From NCBI GenBank assembly GCA_002211745.1, contig CP022114.1:4000645-4064644 (forward strand): a stretch of 64,000 bases of DNA, read 5' to 3'. Positions within the stretch are counted from its first letter, which is position 1. Each line of letters opens with the position of its first letter. The notes under the pieces are model-generated. The model searched no databases and had not been told where the DNA came from. It saw only the letters and a list, made by a program, of their open reading frames with translations. The position numbers were made by a program, and so were the translations under genes. The DNA is from Kluyvera genomosp. 3 (GTDB lineage: Bacteria > Pseudomonadota > Gammaproteobacteria > Enterobacterales > Enterobacteriaceae). Shown one piece after another: positions 13,775 to 24,654 of this stretch.

Positions 13775-15286
13775 TTATTCTACTGCCATCAGTCGTCGAT
13801 ATTCATCCACGCGTAGAGGTCGGTCATTCCGCTGATATAATCCTGAAGCAGACGACAACGGTAATAATATTCCATCACTGGAAATTCAAGGGCATCGCGT
13901 GAAATTTTATTCACAGCCTCAACATAAGCTAAACGATGTCGCGTTGAGAGCTTGCAAAAAAGGCGCGATTCAATGGGTAAGCGACGCACCCGCTCGTGTT
14001 CCACCAGTTCACTGAAATCGCTTAAGGATAATTTAAGCAACGGCGCGTAGATATCCAGCAATCCACCAATAACCCGGTAGCCCTGCAATTCCAGCTGCTC
14101 AACCTCATGATGACTAAACACATGTTTTATAGCCACATTTTTATAAAGATTAAGCAACTGACTATAACTACTTTCATCTTCCAGCAGTGCGTGATTAAAG
14201 TCGCCAGCATAAATCTGCGGCAGATTTTCAATAAACCTCTGCGCCGCATAGGGCACCAGTTTATTTAATGTGTTCACCCGTAAATACATAAAGAACTGGT
14301 CTTCAGTACTGCGGCTTAATGAATTAGCGCGAGATTTATCCCAGGCATTTTCTACCACCTGTGCGAACAGTGAGCCTTTTGTATGCTCCGGCCAGGAATC
14401 GTATAAATGCTGATACAGCTGTTCAACGCTGAAGATACGTTTTTCAACGGCATCCTCAAGGTCCGCCACGCAATAAGAAATATCATCGGCCGCTTCCATA
14501 ATCCAGGTTAATGGAAAGCGATTGTAAGGCGCTAAATCCAGTTCTTTACGTAAGCGCGAAATATAACCTTCTTCGGCCAGGTAGTAGCCCGGTTTTTTCA
14601 TTAAATAGCTGTGGGTCACCGGCGTCTCGCCACCCACCAGGCCGGACGCGTATATTTCAGGATGCAGCCCACCTGCGCCCAGGTCAGGTTCATACGCATT
14701 AGCGTATGCACCAGTCGAACCCCCTGCGCGTTGCCTTCAAAGTGACACAGATCCTGACGCACCTTACGGCGCAACTCATTCAGCGTCTCTTCACCTTCGC
14801 GCAGCTGGAGGCTCACGACTTCACAGCGGTCATGGCTCAGCGGCTGGCGCAGCGCATCTTTCGGCGCCAGACGCTGGCTGAACCAGTCGTTGATTGCGGC
14901 TTCGCCAAAATGGCCAAACGGCGGATTGCCGATATCATGCATCAGGCAAGCCATCTCAACGATGCTTTCAAACGGCCGGTCAGCTCGTCCAGACCGTAGG
15001 CCACCAGCAGCTTTTTCTCTTTCAGGCGGCTTAAAATCTCTTTGGCGATATAGCGCCCTACCTGCTGGACCTCCATCGAGTGAGTGAGGCGCGTGCGAAC
15101 GGCAGCATTACGCTCCAGCGGGAAGACCTGGGTTTTCTGCTGCAAACGGCGAATCGCCGGCGAGTTGATGATGCGCCCACGGTCACTTTCAAAAATGCGC
15201 AGGATCTCATGCTCTGAGCTGACGCCTTGCGGTGAACGATAGCGCCGACGCCAGTTAATTTTGTTACGAAAATCAATCTTAGCCAT
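13775..15286 (-). CDS. dgt: Deoxyguanosinetriphosphate triphosphohydrolase
   Basis: Hydrolyses dGTP to deoxyguanosine and triphosphate. It is an HD-superfamily metalloenzyme. Metal-binding motifs: [10 protein letters not shown] (His) and [19 protein letters not shown] (His-Asp). Three single-base losses near 14975, 14634 and 13807 split it into pieces. Restored length is 504 aa against 505 in E. coli. It begins [12 protein letters not shown] at 15286 and ends with a short Met-Ala-Val-Glu tail before TAA at 13775. Divergent from mtnN. Confidence 0.93.
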
Positions 15287-15369
15287 AGCCTCTCCGTCGC
15301 GAGAAATGCGCTTCCCCTGAACCGCATGATAGACTATGCCTTTAAACATGGCACATCGCGAGTAAATCT

Positions 15370-16066
15370 ATGAAAATCGGCATTATTGGCGCAATGGAAG
15401 AAGAAGTTACGCTGCTGCGTGACAAAATCGAAAATCGTCAGACTATCACCCTCGCGGCAGTGAAATCTACACCGGCCAGTTGAACGGCGTGGACGTTGCT
15501 CTGCTGAAGTCCGGCATTGGTAAAGTCGCGGCCGCGATGGCGCCGCCCTGCTGCTGGAGCGCTGCCAGCCGGACGTTATCATCAACACCGGTTCCGCGGG
15601 CGGTCTGGCGCCGACGCTGAAAGTGGGTGATATCGTGGTCTCCGACGAAGCGCGCTATCACGACGCCGACGTTACCGCATTCGGTTACGAAATCGGTCAG
15701 ATGGCTGGCTGCCCGGCGGCGTTCAAAGCCGACGATAAACTGATTGCCGCCGCCGAAACCTGCATCAAGGCGTTGGATCTGAACGCGGTACGCGGCCTGA
15801 TCGTCAGCGGCGACGCTTTCATTAACGGCGCCGAAGGGCTGGCGAAAATTCGTCGCAACTTCCCGCAGGCCATTGCCGTTGAGATGGAAGCTACCGCCAT
15901 TGCCCACGTTTGCCACAGCTTTGCCGTGCCGTTCGTAGTGGTGCGCGCCATCTCCGACGTTGCCGACAAAGAGTCCCACCTGAGCTTTGACGAATTCCTG
16001 GCGGTTGCCGCGAAGCAATCGACGCTGATGGTTGAAACGCTGGTGCAGAAACTCGCACATGGCTAA
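15370..16066 (+). CDS. mtnN: 5'-methylthioadenosine/S-adenosylhomocysteine nucleosidase
   Basis: Cleaves MTA, SAH and 5'-deoxyadenosine to adenine plus the ribose moiety, feeding methionine recycling and AI-2 synthesis. Catalytic Glu in GAMEEEV, Glu in [11 protein letters not shown] and Asp in RAISDVAD are visible. One base is missing near 15455 and one G near 15539 (ATGGGCGCC). Restored length is 232 aa, exactly E. coli. The 3' end overlaps btuF by 8 bp, implying translational coupling. Confidence 0.94.
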
Positions 16067-16857
16067 GCGCTTGATGACAGGGCTGCTGGCCCTGCTGTTT
16101 AGCGCCCCGGCGTGGCTCTATGCCGCGCCGCGGGTTATCTCCCTCTCCCCTGCTAATACCGAACTGGCCTTTGCCGCCGGGATCACCCCGTTGGCGTCAG
16201 CGCGTGGTCTGACTACCCCGCCGCGGCCAAAACGATCGAACAGGTCGCCTCCTGGCAAGGCATCAACCTGGAGCGCATCGTGGCGCTGCATCCGGACGTC
16301 GTGCTGGCGTGGAAGGAAGGCAACGCCGAGCGCCCGGTCAATCAGTTGCAGTCGCTCGGCATTACCGTGCTGTGGATTGACTCACACAGTATTGAAGACA
16401 TCGCCGCCGCGCTACGTAAGCTGGCACAGTGGAGCCCGCAGCCGGAAAAGGCCGAGCAGGCCGCCGCCGCGCTGATGCGCGACTACACTCAACTGAAGGC
16501 GCAATACGCCGACGCGCCGAAAAAACGCGTGTTTATGCAGTTCGGTTTCAACCCTATCTTCACCAGTAACAAAAGCGCGATTCAGAACCAGGTGCTGGAG
16601 ATTTGCGGCGGCCAGAACATCTTTGCCGACAGCCGCGTCGCCTGGCCGCAGGTGAGCCGTGAGCAGGTACTGACGCGTCAGCCGCAGGCCATTGTCGCCG
16701 CCGGTGACGAAAGTCAGATTCCGAAAATTCAGCGCTACTGGGCCAGTCAGCTCACAATCCCGGTTATTCCCTTAATAGTGACTGGTTTGAACGGGCAAGC
16801 CCACGTATTATCCTCGCCGCAAAACAACTCTGTACTGCGCTGTCGCAGGTTCATTAA
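16059..16857 (+). CDS. btuF: Vitamin B12 periplasmic binding protein
   Basis: Captures cobalamin in the periplasm for the BtuCD importer. Signal peptide ends near AWLYA, then [19 protein letters not shown]. Lobes [19 protein letters not shown] and [14 protein letters not shown] fit class III binding proteins. One G is missing near 16190 and one A near 16774. Restored length is 266 aa as in E. coli, ending LCTALSQVH. Overlaps mtnN and precedes yadS, the usual mtnN-btuF-yadS operon. Confidence 0.93.
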
Positions 16858-16871
16858 TTGGGTAATTGGTC

Positions 16872-17493
16872 ATGCTTGTCTACTGGCTTGATATTGTTGG
16901 CACCATCGTTTTCGCCGTCTCCGGCGTGTTGCTGGCGGGGAAACTGCGCATGGATCCGTTCGGCGTGCTGGTTCTGGGCGTCGTTACCGCCGTCGGTGGC
17001 GGAACGATTCGCGATATGGCGCTCGCCAACGGCCCGGTATTCTGGGTAAAAGACCCGACTGACCTGGTGGTGGCAATGGTGACCTGTATGCTGACCATCG
17101 TGCTGGTGCGCCAACCGCGTCGCCTGCCGAAATGGGTGCTGCCGGTGCTCGACGCCGTCGGGCTGGCGGTGTTCGTCGGCATCGGCGTCAATAAAGCGTT
17201 TATCGCGCACTCCGGGCCGCTGGTCGCGGTCTGTATGGGGTGGTGACCGGCGTCGGCGGCGGGATTATCCGTGACGTGCTGGCGCGCGAAGTGCCGATGA
17301 TTCTGCGCACCGAAATCTACGCTACCGCCTGTATTATTGGCGGATCGTCCACGCGACGGCCTATTACACCTTCAAAGTGCCGCTGGAAAACGCCAGTATG
17401 ATGGGGATGGTGGTGACGCTGGCGATTCGCCTGGCGGCGATCCGCTGGCACCTGAAGCTGCCGACCTTTGCGCTGGACGACAACGGGCGCTAA
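16872..17493 (+). CDS. yadS: UPF0126/TRIC-family inner-membrane protein YadS
   Basis: Polytopic membrane protein with two repeats of the glycine-rich UPF0126 unit: [16 protein letters not shown] and, after a break, [14 protein letters not shown]. About seven predicted helices. The family is related to TRIC cation channels, and a role in E. coli is not firmly known. One G is missing near 17238 (GGGGG run) and one base near 17344. Restored length is 207 aa, the E. coli length. Last gene of the mtnN-btuF-yadS run. Confidence 0.9.
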
Positions 17494-17506
17494 CCCTGCC
17501 TGCAAA

Positions 17507-17537
17507 CAAAATTGCCCGCGGCTAAGCGGGCAATTTT
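17507..17537. terminator. Bidirectional terminator between yadS and erpA
   Basis: AAAATTGCCCGC-GGCTAA-GCGGGCAATTTT, a symmetric stem with A/T flanks on both sides, between convergent yadS and erpA. Confidence 0.85.
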
Positions 17538-17550
17538 AGACATTTGATCA

Positions 17551-17895
17551 TCAAATGCTGAAGGAAGAACCGCAGCCGCAGGTGCTGGTCGCGTTCGGGT
17601 TGGTCACGATAAAACGTGAACCTTCCAGACCTTCAGTATAGTCAACGGAACCGCCTACCAGATACTGCAAGCTCATTGGATCAACCACCAGGCCAACGCC
17701 CTGTTTTTCAATGGTCATGTCGCCTTCGTTGACCTGATCGTCAAAGGTAAAACCGTACTGGAAGCCGCTGCAGCCGCCGCCCGTGATGTACACGCGCAGC
17801 TTCAGGTTTGGATTCTCTTCATCCGCAATCAGGACTTTTACTTTTTTGGCTGCGGCGTCGGTAAACTCCAGCGGCAGCGCTACGTCATCACTCAT
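17551..17895 (-). CDS. erpA: A-type iron-sulfur carrier protein ErpA
   Basis: Delivers Fe-S clusters to targets such as IspG/IspH of the isoprenoid pathway. Intact 114 aa, the E. coli length. The three cluster-ligand cysteines are present in [10 protein letters not shown] and STCGCGSSF. Single-gene unit between yadS and clcA. Confidence 0.98.
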   Translation of the reverse strand: MSDDVALPLEFTDAAAKKVKVLIADEENPNLKLRVYITGGGCSGFQYGFTFDDQVNEGDMTIEKQGVGLVVDPMSLQYLVGGSVDYTEGLEGSRFIVTNPNATSTCGCGSSFSI

Positions 17896-17977
17896 TTTAT
17901 GCTCCCATTACTACAGCTAGTCTGGGCAAATAGTAACCCGACTCTTTGGGTCATTATCTAATACCCTGGTAAATCGT

Positions 17978-19391
17978 TCAAGTATTCTCCCCGGCAACCT
18001 GCCGGGCTTTTGCCTCTTGCTCGGCTTCCTGCTTGGCCAGCGTACGCGCCAGGATAGTGGCATAAAGCGGCTGCCCGCCGAGGAACTGCGCTAATAGCGT
18101 GGCACCGAGCCCGGTGATAATCATTGGCAAAATGAGCTGATAGTTATCGGTCATCTCCAGTACCAGCACGATACCGGTCAACGGGCGCGAACGGAAGCCG
18201 CCAGCAGCGCGCCCATTCCGGCGATGGCGAAAGTGCCAGCGTCCAGATGATAAGCCGGAAACAGACTCGCCGCCGCCGTGCCAAACGCGGTCCCCAGTAA
18301 CGTGCCCAACGCCAGCATCGGTGCGAAAATCCCGCCTGGCGCGCCGGAGGAGAAGCACAGCAGCGTGGTCACGACGCGAACAATGAACAAACACAGCAGC
18401 GCGCCGATGGTGTAGTTACCCGCCGCCGCAATCGGGATCAGGGTAAAGCCGCCGCCCGATGCCGCCGGTTGAATCAGCCCCAGTACGCCGCAGCAACCGC
18501 CGATCAGACCGCCAATCAGTACCCATTTTTTAATATTGCCACCGTGGATGCGGAAAAACATATCCTGGGTCTTCAGCACCATCGTGTTGAACAGCGGCCC
18601 AAAGCAGCCGAACACAATGCCCAGCACCATATACAGCCACAGCGTATTGACCGGCGCGTTGCTCAGTTTACCGACCTCAATCACCGGTGTTTCGCCGTTG
18701 AAGATGCGGAACACAATGCTCGACATGATAACGCCGGTAAACACCGCTTTAATTGAAATCAGGCTGTAGCGGAACTGCGGTCGCATCTCTTCAATAATGA
18801 ACAGTATGCCCGCCAGCGGCGCGTTAAAGGCCGCCGACAAGCCGCCGCCGCGCCCGTTGCCAGCAGGGTGTGGCGCGCTTCTTCGCCGCGCTGGCGGAAG
18901 ATATCGCTCACCATGCGCCCTACGTTGCCGCCGATCTGCACCGTCGGCCCTTCGCGTCCCAGCACCATACCGGCACCGAGCGTGCCCATGCCGCCGGTAA
19001 ATTTCACCGGCAACACGCGCCACCAGCGCACCGGACGTAACTCTTCCAGCGCGCCTTCAATTTCCGGGATCCCGAGCCACCGCCTCCTGCGCAAACCGAC
19101 GCACCAGCCAGTAACCCAGCATCGCCAGCAGCGCCGACAGAATAAAGGCCAGCGGCCAGACGATAAACCAATGGTCCGCAACCTGAGCCAACGTGCCAAT
19201 ACGCGCGTTCATCACCCAGTTCACCGCATGCTCAAACGCCACGCCGACTAAACCCACCAGCGCGCCAACCACGGCGGCCATCAGGAGCACCATCAGCGGC
19301 GTTTTATCGCGATTCAACAATTTACGCACCACGTCACGGCGGCGTAAACGGACAATCCGTTGTGCCTCTAAAGGGGTATTTCAGCTTTCAT
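17978..19391 (-). CDS. clcA: H(+)/Cl(-) exchange transporter ClcA
   Basis: Inner-membrane CLC antiporter supporting extreme acid resistance. Selectivity-filter and gating segments: [22 protein letters not shown] (gating Glu), [10 protein letters not shown] (internal proton Glu), [12 protein letters not shown], and Tyr in [10 protein letters not shown]. Five bases are missing, near 19371, 19081, 19070, 18841 and 18184, most in G/C runs. Restored length is 472 aa against 473 in E. coli. The start giving MKAEIPLL at 19391 is inferred across the first break. Confidence 0.92.
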
Positions 19392-19571
19392 ACCGTCATC
19401 ACTAATTGGTAATACAAATAGGAAGGGGAGCATTTTACCCACACCTGTGCGCTACGTCGCGAAAAAATTGCTTCAGGAGGGCTTTGTTGCAATCAGGCAA
19501 AAATTTCATAACCTCTACGGAATAATTTAGAATAGCGGACAAAACATTTTTCACGAACCAGGATCCTGGCA

Positions 19572-20850
19572 ATGAGCAAATCTGAAAACCTCTATAGCGC
19601 AGCGCGTGAACTCATCCCCGGCGGCGTTAACTCGCCGGTACGCGCCTTCACCGGCGTTGGCGGCACGCCGCTGTTTATCGAACGCGCAGATGGCGCCTAC
19701 CTGTACGACGTCGATGGTAAAGCCTATATCGATTACGTCGGCTCCTGGGGCCAATGGTGCTGGGACATAACCATCCGGCTATCCGCAACGCGGTCATTGA
19801 AGCGGCCGAGCGCGGCCTGAGCTTCGGCGCGCCGACCGAAATGGAAGTGACTATGGCGAAGCTGGTGACCGAACTGGTGCCTACCATGGATATGGTCCGT
19901 ATGGTCAACTCCGGTACCGAAGCCACCATGAGCGCCATTCGCCTGGCCGCGGCTTCACGGGCCGCGACAAAATCATCAAGTTTGAAGGCTGCTACCATGG
20001 CCATGCCGACTGCCTGCTGGTGAAAGCCGGGTCCGGCGCGCTGACCCTCGGCCAGCCAAATTCACCGGGTGTCCCGGCAGACTTCGCCAAACATACCCTC
20101 ACCTGCACCTATAACGATCTGGCGTCCGTGCGAGCGGCGTTCGAGCAGTATCCGCAGGAGATCGCCTGCATTATCGTTGAACCGGTCGCTGGCAACATGA
20201 ACTGCATTCCGCCGCAGCCGGCGTTCCTGCCTGGCCTGCGCGCCCTGTGTGATGAGTTTGGCGCGCTGCTGATTATCGACGAAGTGATGACCGGCTTCCG
20301 CGTGGCGCTGGCGGGCGCACAGTCCTACTACGACGTGGTGCCGGACCTGACCTGTCTGGGCAAAATCATCGGCGGCGGAATGCCGGTAGGCGCCTTCGGC
20401 GGTCGTCGCGACGTCATGGACGCGCTGGCACCTACCGGCCCGGTTTACCAGGCGGGTACGCTCTCCGGTAACCCGATTGCGATGGCAGCGGGTTACGCTT
20501 GCCTGACCGAAGTGGCGCAGCCGGGCGTCCACGAGACGCTGACCGAGCTGACCAACCAGCTGGCGCAAGGCTTGCTGGATGCCGCACAAGACGCTGGTAT
20601 CCCTCTGGTCGTCAACAACGTGGGCGGCATGTTCGGTATTTTCTTCACCGATGCCAAAGAAGTCACCTGCTATCAGGATGTGCTGAAGTGCGACGTTGAG
20701 CGCTTCAAGCGCTTCTTCCATCTGATGCTGGAAGAAGGCGTATATCTGGCGCCGTCAGCCTTTGAGGCGGGCTTTATGTCGGTTGCCCATAGCGAAGAAG
20801 ATATTGATAACACCATCGACGCGGCACGTCGGGTGTTTGCCCAGCTGTAA
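19572..20850 (+). CDS. hemL: Glutamate-1-semialdehyde 2,1-aminomutase
   Basis: PLP enzyme making 5-aminolevulinate in the C5 heme pathway. The PLP lysine lies in [16 protein letters not shown] and the cofactor aspartate in [11 protein letters not shown]. One C is missing near 19751 (TGGGGCCCAATGG) and one near 19949 (GGCCCGCGG). Restored length is 426 aa, exactly E. coli. It is needed for heme synthesis, so these are not believable natural knockouts. Confidence 0.95.
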
Positions 20851-20862
20851 GAGAAATACACT

Positions 20863-20946
20863 TGCCGGGTGGCGGCTTCGCCTTACCCGGCCTACGTGAA
20901 TCTCACAATCTGTAGGCCGGATAAGCGCATGCGCCATCCGGCTTTT
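20863..20946. repeat. REP pair (BIME) between hemL and fhuB
   Basis: Two GCCGGGT/GCCGGAT-type palindromes (CCGGGTGGCGGCTTCGCC... and AGGCCGGATAAGCGCATGCG...) in head-to-head arrangement between the convergent hemL and fhuB 3' ends. Confidence 0.85.
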
Positions 20947-22926
20947 TTATCGGCTCTGCTTCCTCAGCAGATAGATAAAGTACGGCGCGCCGATAAAGGT
21001 CGACAGCAGCCCCGCGGGCACCTGATACGGAAACATCAGCATTCGTCCGCACCAATCCGCAAACACCAGCAGCAGGCCGCCAACCAGGGCGGAAATCACC
21101 ATATGCGGCATCGTCCGCCGGAAGCCCATCATCCGTGCGATATGCGGCGCCATCAAACCGACAAAGCTCAACGGCCCGATGGTTAGCGTCGCCGCCGCCG
21201 TCAGGCTCGCCGCCAACAGCAGCAACACAATGCGGGTCGGCGCCAGCGCCATACCGATCGACCGCGCCGTTTCACCGCCCAGCGGCAGAATGGTGAGCCA
21301 GCGACGGCACAGCGGCACCAGCAGCAGTAAAATGACCATCGAGGCCGCCGACTGCATCACCTGCTTGCCGGTAGCGTTGTAGGTCGAGCCGGAAATCCAC
21401 GTCAAAATCTGCGCCATACGCGGGTCGCCGCTGGCCTGTAGCATCATCAGCAACATGGTGAATGCGGTGCTCAACGCCATCCCCGCCAGCAGCATGCGGT
21501 GCGGCGAGAAGCCGCCGCGCCCGGCTGCAATCAGGATAATCAGCAGCGTGACCGCTGCGCCGACACTCCCGGCAGGCAGCAGCCAGCCAAAGGCGTTGCC
21601 CGGCACGATAAACAGCATCAGCACCACGCCGAACGCCGCACCGGAGCTAATTCCCAGCACTTCCGGGCTGGCCATCGGGTTACCGGTCAGACGCTGAATA
21701 ATGCAGCCGGCAACCGCCAGCATCATCCCGGCGATCAGCGCGGAGGCGATACGCGGCCAGCGCCACTGGAGCAGTTGATCCAACAGCGAACCGCTGGCCC
21801 ACTGCCAGCCGTAAGCGTCACGCCCCAGCGACAATGCCGCAAATACGGCAATCAACAGGATGGCTAACCCACCCAGCGCAAACCACACAACGTTCTGCCG
21901 TTCGCGGGCAACGCTGTCGCTGGCATTCATTGCGGGCGCGCTCATGCTGCGCAAACGCGGTAGCAGCCACAGCAGCAACGGTGCACCAATCAGCGCGGTG
22001 ACGGAGCCGGTAGAGACCTCCATCCAGACTCGCGACAGCCACAGAATCAGTTGATCGGAGAGCCACAGGATCAACGCGCCAATCAACGGCGCCAGCAGCA
22101 GTCGGGAGAGCAAACGCCGCGCCCCAGCATTTTCGCCAGCAGCGGCGCAAACAGGCCGATAAAACCAATAATCCCCACCGCGTTAACCAGTAAGGCGCTG
22201 ATGACGATCGCCAGCGTTAGCGCCCCCAGACGAGCCAGCGACAGCGCCAGCCCGAGGTTACGGGCCACGCCGTCATCCAGCCCCATCAGCGTCAGCGGAC
22301 GCAGCAGCAGCAACGTCAACATTACGCCGCCCAGCAGTTGCGGCCACAGACGCTGCACCACGCTCCAGTCGGTCTGCGTCAGCGTGCCGGTGCTCCACAG
22401 GAACATGCTTTGCAGTTGATCGTGGTGGAAAATCACCATCAGTTGGTTGATGGCGCCACAGTAGAGGCTCACCACCAGACCGGCGAGAATCAGCGTGACC
22501 GGCGAAAGCCGTTTACCCCACGCGACGCCAAACACCAGCGCCCCGACGATGCAGGCCCCGCTAGCGCGGCAAATTGCGCCGCCAGCACCCCGGTATCGCC
22601 CACAGAGTGGTGATGGTCATACCGAGCTGCGCACCAGTGGCCACGCCAAGCGTCGTCGGTTCTGCCAGTGGGTTACGCAAAACCTGCTGGAACAGCACGC
22701 CAACCAGCCCCAGCCCAGCCCCAACCAGCAGCGCAATCGCCAGGCGCGGCAACAGGCTGTAGTGGAAAATCATCTGGTCAATGGCGTCGATATTCGGTTG
22801 ACGCATCGCCTGCAACCAGAGCGACCCCGGCAGCGCGGTGCTGAAGTTAAACCAGGTCAGCGCCAACGCGGCAATAAACAACAGACCCAGCAGCAGTGCA
22901 GCAAAGGGAGAGAAAGTCGTTTTCAC
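20947..22926 (-). CDS. fhuB: Fe(3+)-hydroxamate ABC importer permease FhuB
   Basis: Double-length FecCD-type permease moving ferrichrome-type siderophores across the inner membrane. Two homologous halves carry the ATPase-contact motifs RNPLAEPTTLGVATGAQLG and GNPMASPEVLGISSGAAFG. About 20 transmembrane helices. Three bases are missing, near 22590, 22558 and 22123, each in a G/C run. Restored length is 660 aa, exactly E. coli. The start overlaps the fhuD stop by 4 bp (ATGA), typical of the fhuACDB operon. Confidence 0.94.
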
Positions 22927-23810
22927 GCATTGCCTCCCAACGAATTATCCAGGATGCGGGCAAAATGCATCGCCGATAGCGTGGCGCCATAGAACCAGAC
23001 CGCCGGTACGACCTGCATGCGGCCAGCACGTACAAACGGCATCGCCTGCCATAACGGGGTGGCGGACAAGCGGCGCATTTCCGCAGCGTTACCGTGGTCG
23101 AAACAAATCACATCGACGTCTTTATAGGCCGCCAGCCGGTCAATCCCACGACTGAACTGCCCCAGAAGTTGGTTTCACCCTGCCAGGCGTTTTTAACCCC
23201 AGACGGTCGAGAACTTCCTGGAACAGGCAGTTCGGGCCGAACACCAGCACATGACGCGAATCGAGCAGCGACATCATCAGCAGTGGGCGCTCCCACGCTG
23301 ACGGAAACGCGGCTTCAGTCCATCGATAAAGGCATCGAATTCCGCCAGATGGCGATGTGCGGCCGCTTGTTTACCCAGCAGGTCCGCCATTTCCATCAGC
23401 GAGCGTCGCGCCTGCGCCAGCGGCTTTTTCCCGTCGCTGAACGCGAAGCCACGCCCAGGCGCGATGCGCGCCAGCACCTCCGGCGAAGGGCCATAGCCTG
23501 CCGACCATACCAGCATCGACGGCTTCATTTGCGTCAGTAGCTCCAGATTGGGCTCCGTGCGCAAGCCAACGTCAATCACCGAATCCGGCAGCACCGGTTC
23601 GTTGACCCACATACGGTAGTTGGGAATATCCGCGACGCCGTATGGCGTGACGCCCAGCGCCAGCATCAGCTCAACGGGTAACCATTCGAGCGCCACAATA
23701 CGCTCGTTGTTCATCGGCGCGGCCTGCGCCGTTTGCATCCGCAACAACAGCGGCGACAGCGCCATCGCCGTCAGTAACCGACGGCGGCTAATCAGGTTTA
23801 CGTCAGCCAT
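22923..23810 (-). CDS. fhuD: Fe(3+)-hydroxamate periplasmic binding protein FhuD
   Basis: Binds ferrichrome, coprogen and aerobactin for FhuBC. The twin-arginine-like signal ISRRRLLTAMALSPLL precedes IVALEWLPVELMLALG and VDVGLRTEPNLELL-type lobes. Three bases are missing, near 23293, 23198 and 23146. Restored length is 296 aa as in E. coli, ending ARILDNSLGGNA. Overlaps both neighbours: its ATG shares a base with the fhuC stop and its stop overlaps the fhuB start. Confidence 0.93.
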
Positions 23811-24606
23811 CAATAGACAAAACTTACCGGTGCAGCACCGGCCGGGTGTGGCAGGATTCCATCGGGATACCATAAATACGTTCCAGCGTGTCGCTGCGCA
23901 TCAGTTCATCCGGCGTGCCCTGGGCAATCATTTCGCCGCCGCGCAGGGCCACCAGATAGTCGCAGTAACGCGCCGCCATATTGATATCGTGCAGCACCGC
24001 TACGACGGTCAGGCCGCGCTGCTGGCTCAGGCGATGTACTAACGCCAGCACATCGACCTGATGAGCAATATCCAGCGCCGACGTTGGTTCATCAAGCAGC
24101 AAGCAACGGCTATCCTGCGCCACCAGCATGGCGATCCATGCACGCTGACGCTCACCGCCGGACAGGCTGTCAACCAGGCGCTGGGCCAGCGGCTTCAGCC
24201 CCACCAGCGCAATCGCCTCATCCACCTTTTCACGGTCGGCAACGCCAAAACGCCCTAGCGCCCCGTGCCATGGGTAGCGGCCAATCGCCACCAGTTCACG
24301 CACCGTCATCCCTTCAGCGGGCGGCAGTTGCTGTGGCAGGTAGGCCACCTTGCGGGCAAACGCTTTGCTGTTCCAGCTTTCGAGCGGCTGACCGTCAAGC
24401 AGGATCTCCCCTTCCGACGGCGGCTGATGGCGGCCCAGCATTTTCAGCAGGGTCGATTTGCCCGAGCCGTTATGACCAATGAGCCCGGTCACTTTGCCCG
24501 CAGGAAAGGTTAAAGAAAGAGGATGAAGCAGCGTACGGCCCGGAACGCGAAAAACGACCTGTTCGAGAGAAAAGGTCGTATCTGAATGAGTTTTGTTGTC
24601 CTGCAT
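23810..24606 (-). CDS. fhuC: Fe(3+)-hydroxamate ABC importer ATPase FhuC
   Basis: Energises FhuB. Walker A GHNGSGKST, signature LSGGERQRAW, Walker B CLLLDEPTSALD and the H-loop VLHDINMAARY are present. One G is missing near 23860, which otherwise cuts off the last ~15 residues. With it restored the frame ends ...VSFVY as 265 aa, and the TGA overlaps the fhuD ATG. The start MQDNKTHSDTT at 24606 is preferred to an ATG four codons upstream. Confidence 0.95.
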
Positions 24607-24654
24607 AACCGTCAACATGTTAAAGGGCGCGGAAAATCCGCGCCCAGGAGGTGG